This document shows positions 62,201 through 64,000 of a DNA stretch of 64,000 bases, one piece after another. Location: contig NZ_CP048405.1 in the NCBI RefSeq assembly GCF_014084125.1, positions 5,022,001-5,086,000 on the forward strand. Reading direction: 5' to 3'. Made by a program: the position numbers and the translations under genes. The notes below the pieces were generated by a model that ran no database searches, was not told the origin of the DNA, and saw only the letters and a program-made list of their open reading frames with translations. Origin of the DNA: Streptacidiphilus sp. PB12-B1b (GTDB lineage: Bacteria > Actinomycetota > Actinomycetes > Streptomycetales > Streptomycetaceae). Every line of letters begins with the position of its first letter. Positions within the stretch are counted from its first letter, which is position 1.

Positions 62201-62638
62201 CGCCTCGTCGGCCCACTCCGCGTAGGCCGGGCCGCGCCACCAGCCGAGCGCGTCCTCCAGCAGGCGGTGCGCCGTCGGCGGCGCGGCGAGCCGGGCCTGC
62301 CGTACGGCGGCCTCGAACCGCCAGGCGTCGACGGCCTCGTCGGGGAGCTGCACCGCGTACCCGGGGGCGGCGCTGACCAGGACCCCGGCCCGGGCGCGCG
62401 GGGGGCGTCCGGGCTCCAGCAGCCGGCGCAGGTTCGACACGTAGACGTGCAGCGAGGTGGTGGCCTTCTCCGGGGGCCGGCCGCGCCACAGCTGGTCCAT
62501 CACCCGGTCCACCGGCACCACGCTGCCGCGGCTGGTCAGCAGCAGGGCGAGCAGGGCGCGTTGCCGGGGGCTCCCGAGGTTCACCGGAGCGCCGTCGATG
62601 TCGGCGTCCATCGGCCCCAGAATGCGAACAGAAAGCAT
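59240..62638 (-). CDS. SARP-AAA ATPase-TPR transcriptional regulator (paralogue B)
   Basis: 1132 residues with the same order as its convergent neighbour: winged helix (about 1-95, GSPRQRALLALLL), BTAD (to about 250), Ala/Glu-rich linker, AAA domain (P-loop GEAGAGKSALLAQF near 324, Walker B VVIDDLHRADGE) and TPR-like repeats. Long stretches are nearly identical to paralogue A (for example DAWRFEAAVRQAR and ERTGGNPFYV). The two probably arose by inverted duplication and then diverged. The start MLSVRILGPM is standard. A TetR gene lies upstream in the same orientation, 78 bp away. Target genes are unknown. Confidence 0.92.
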   Translation of the reverse strand: MLSVRILGPMDADIDGAPVNLGSPRQRALLALLLTSRGSVVPVDRVMDQLWRGRPPEKATTSLHVYVSNLRRLLEPGRPPRARAGVLVSAAPGYAVQLPDEAVDAWRFEAAVRQARLAAPPTAHRLLEDALGWWRGPAYAEWADEAWAGAECARLGELCLTARELMIGVALRIGRVDEAVQGAETLIRRHPLREEGWRLLALALWASGRRADAQSALRRACAVIADELGLGPGSALAELEQAVRDGRTEVLRAAAPGCVPRAAGSSAPPAAAQTARAAVAAAEAEAESAADTEELFIGREDDLRGLDEAARAARQRGGVVLVTGEAGAGKSALLAQFGRRLRADGWTVVVGRCPEIDGAPPAWAWVEALGVLARRTPPDEPGALGALLREPQAQPSPQDDATVGRFRLHRTFGAWLRAASAEAPLAVVIDDLHRADGETLALLERVADLVGTPVLAVAAYRPTDTGEKLTKTLAELARRSPHRLALGGLPPHDVDTLVTAVCGAPVDTAMVTALAERTGGNPFYVWESARLLASEGALVATSEVPEGVRDVLRRRLRQLPPAALALLQLASVVGRETAVSVLIEAADADEHEVLDGLEAGIRAGLLTEPGLDRVRFAHELVRDTLYTDLAGVRRARMHARLAEVLRRRCPDDLPALAHHFARSGTVETAWLAVEYSLGAADLAERRYAHDTAVELLNQAIESFALIPSAATEHAGRLVALLGRLLRAQIRAGAIVSARRTRQLAIDAAEGVGHDELAAAALGAWSGAALSLSGPHGLVDPGAIDTFVDRLTTRADLSPVVLDGLRPSAADGPPRPAGTFGSADERAASRAAERQLAIARAVGDPLLLASALTTMAGLVPHELQADRRELLMAELRALGYAHDLPANQWVHGHIGGMVAGARNDAAEVRRHAQEGLELARRHRLVEAEAINLSTLAMLAHIEGRFDEAEAGYVEVRDRLRRQGSSHGDSVHALGVATIRLSQGRPDAIEPLLRKFYDMGAPGAGHVLGVVLAKQGRTEEARALHRPATPLPDHLYGIALSIRAELAHLLDDRAAALELVPLLHPVSDQLAGAASTSFASRPLAQALGELYRLLGDESRALRQFARAEAVARQWGSAHLAAAAARAAAAPAARA

Positions 62639-62716
62639 GATGCGCCAATGTACCCGCTCAAACCGTACAGATGAGCGAGCGACGTTCCCGGTCGCAGGGG
62701 CGGGCGCGGCGGCCGG

Positions 62717-63370
62717 TCAGCCCGGTTCGGACGCCGGGGTTGCGGGCAGTCCCCGGGCCAGGCGTCCGGCGGCGGTGCGGATCCAGCCGTCCAGCGCCCG
62801 GCGCTGCGCCCCGGCCGTCCGGTGCGGACTGATCAGGGCGCGGACCTCCTGGCTGGTGACGCCGCGCACCAGGATCATCAACTGGGCGGCGGTGAGCCGG
62901 TGTCCGGCGCGGGCGGCGGCGTCGTCGGCGTCGTCGGCGAGGGCCTCGGTCAGGGCGTCCTCGGTCTCCTCCCACATCCGGCGCAGCCGGGAGCGGACGG
63001 CGGGACCGGCGCCGAGCAGCCGGTGCAGGCCCTCCAGGCAGGGCGGGTCCTGGCCGTCGGCGATCTCGTCCAGCAGCGTCCGGGCCACCGCGTCGAGCGG
63101 GCTGGTGGCCGGGTCGCGGTCGCGCACGGCCTCGACCACGGCGTCCAGGACGGTGGGGCCGTCGGCGAAGACCAGCTCCTCCTTGGAGCGGACATAGGTG
63201 AAGAGGGTCTTGACCGAGATGTTGGCGGCGTCGGCGATCTCGGCAACCGTGACCGCGTCGAAGCCCCGCTCGCCGAACAGGCGCTGGGCGGCGGCGAAGA
63301 TCGCCTGGCGGGTCATCCGCTTCTTGCGCTCGCGCAGGCTCTCCGCCGCGGGGGTGGTCGTGGTTGCCAT
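62717..63370 (-). CDS. TetR-family transcriptional regulator
   Basis: 217 residues. The HTH (about 18-62) reads RQAIFAAAQRLFGERGFDAV then VAEIADAANISVKTLFTYV, the typical TetR DNA-binding unit. The ligand-binding C-terminal domain is helical and Ala/Arg-rich. No SD is visible before the ATG at 63370 or before an in-frame ATG at 63382, and a TATGCT just upstream could be a -10 element, so a leaderless or very short-leader transcript is possible. It is next to an alpha/beta hydrolase gene in the same direction, which it may regulate. Confidence 0.88.
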   Translation of the reverse strand: MATTTTPAAESLRERKKRMTRQAIFAAAQRLFGERGFDAVTVAEIADAANISVKTLFTYVRSKEELVFADGPTVLDAVVEAVRDRDPATSPLDAVARTLLDEIADGQDPPCLEGLHRLLGAGPAVRSRLRRMWEETEDALTEALADDADDAAARAGHRLTAAQLMILVRGVTSQEVRALISPHRTAGAQRRALDGWIRTAAGRLARGLPATPASEPG

Positions 63371-63482
63371 GAGCACGAGCATAGGTGGGAACCGGAGAAC
63401 TACAGCTGGTCACCTGGGAAACCGGTGCGACTTGGGCAGGTGTGCCGGGCGAGGACCGCCGCGCCCGGCACCGGCGTACGCC

Positions 63483-64000
63483 TCAGGCCAGGTGCGCGGC
63501 CAGTTCGGCGACGATGGCGTCGAAGGCATCGAGCATCAGCGACAGGTGCCCCTCGTCCGCCTCCAGGTGCACAACGGCTCCGGCCAGGCGGCCCGCCAGC
63601 CATTGGCCGTGGGCGTAGGGCACCATCCGGTCCTGGGCGCCCTGCCAGACCGAGACCGGGGTGCGGACCGCACCGAGGTCGAAGCCCCAGTCGCGGACGA
63701 AGGCCAGGTCGTCGTCGCGCCAGTCGGCGATGCCGGTGGAGACGGCCGCCCGGAACACCTCCGCGGTGTGCTCGGCGACGTCGTCGGTGAGCGCCTTCCG
63801 GTCCACCTCGGACACCAGATCGCCCATGGCGGCCGCGATCTGGTCGCCCTGCACCTGGGCCAGATCCGGGAGTTGCGCGCTCAGGAACGCGGTCAGCGGC
63901 TCCTCCCCGGCGGCGGCTGCCGCGAGCTCCTCCACGTTGTCCGCGCCCATCCCGGCCGGCCAGTCCAGGCCCTCGGCGCCCTACGGGGCGACCCCGGCCA
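63483..64000 (-). pseudogene. Alpha/beta hydrolase, 5' end outside window, in-frame TAG
   Basis: The C-terminal part of an alpha/beta hydrolase. The acid is in VWQGAQDRMVPYAHG and the catalytic His in ADEGHLSLML; the nucleophile region would lie beyond the window. The translation upstream of the ATG at 63950 continues with family-like sequence (AEGLDWPAGMGADNVEE) but meets a TAG at 63983-63981. The segment AGVAP-stop-GAEGLDW matches a common family motif AGVAPYxAEGLDW, so a TAC tyrosine codon seems to have become TAG. It is either a nonsense mutation or a base error near the sequence end. An ORF from 63950 would encode only 155 residues. Confidence 0.65.

Noticed and set aside
1-64000. CRISPR arrays, insertion sequences, tRNA or rRNA genes
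   Set aside because: No spaced direct-repeat array, transposase-like protein with terminal repeats, or tRNA/rRNA-like sequence was seen.

Overview
The window is high-GC DNA with Streptomyces-type features: SARP/AfsR-family regulators, rare TTA leucine codons, DtxR/IdeR-type iron boxes, twin-arginine and lipoprotein signals, and many 4-bp ATGA/GTGA gene overlaps. It is most likely chromosome of a Streptomyces, Kitasatospora or Streptacidiphilus species, in an accessory or secondary-metabolism region.

Layout. 1-3230 holds two SARP regulators on the minus strand, the first cut by the window edge. 3548-5256 is a coupled pair of membrane-anchored HTH proteins, one with a peptidoglycan-binding domain and one of DUF2690 type. 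5324-16269 is a divergent pair of very large secreted proteins, RHS/YD-repeat and LamG/VCBS. 16405-20859 is an efeUOB iron-uptake locus with two iron boxes. 21143-36439 is the main biosynthetic operon: a PfaD-like/KS/AT/ACP/KR megasynthase, a KS/AT/DH/PPTase megasynthase, a discrete ACP, an alpha/beta hydrolase, a GT1 glycosyltransferase and a methyltransferase with an apparent frameshift. 36523-37968 is an N-terminally extended GAPDH. 38203-44095 is an operon with an HSP90-family ATPase and two helical-repeat proteins. 44347-44736 is a small secreted transglycosylase-like protein.

After about 1 kb of noncoding DNA, 45827-50738 is a coupled operon of a GNAT-like protein, a LuxE-like acyl-protein synthetase and a LuxC-like acyl reductase fused to a PaaK-like ligase. 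A separate PaaK-like ligase faces it (50807-52075). 52269-55597 holds a ricin-type lectin membrane protein, a hemerythrin-like protein and a flavin-reductase-fold protein. 55789-62638 is a convergent pair of paralogous 1.1-kDa-class (about 1130-residue) SARP-AAA-TPR regulators. 62717-64000 holds a TetR regulator and the 3' part of an alpha/beta hydrolase with an in-frame stop.

How it may work together (inference). The megasynthases resemble secondary-lipid (Pfa/PUFA-like) synthases and carry their own phosphopantetheinyl transferase. With the discrete ACP, hydrolase, glycosyltransferase and methyltransferase they would make a glycosylated, possibly methylated, reduced or polyunsaturated lipid or polyketide. 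The LuxE/LuxC operon would activate and reduce an acyl chain to an aldehyde, but no luciferase genes are present. The megasynthase gene and the first LuxE/LuxC-operon gene each carry a TTA codon, so both may depend on bldA during development. Heptamer direct repeats at exact 11-bp spacing, the known geometry of SARP operators, lie upstream of the megasynthase and of the third SARP gene.
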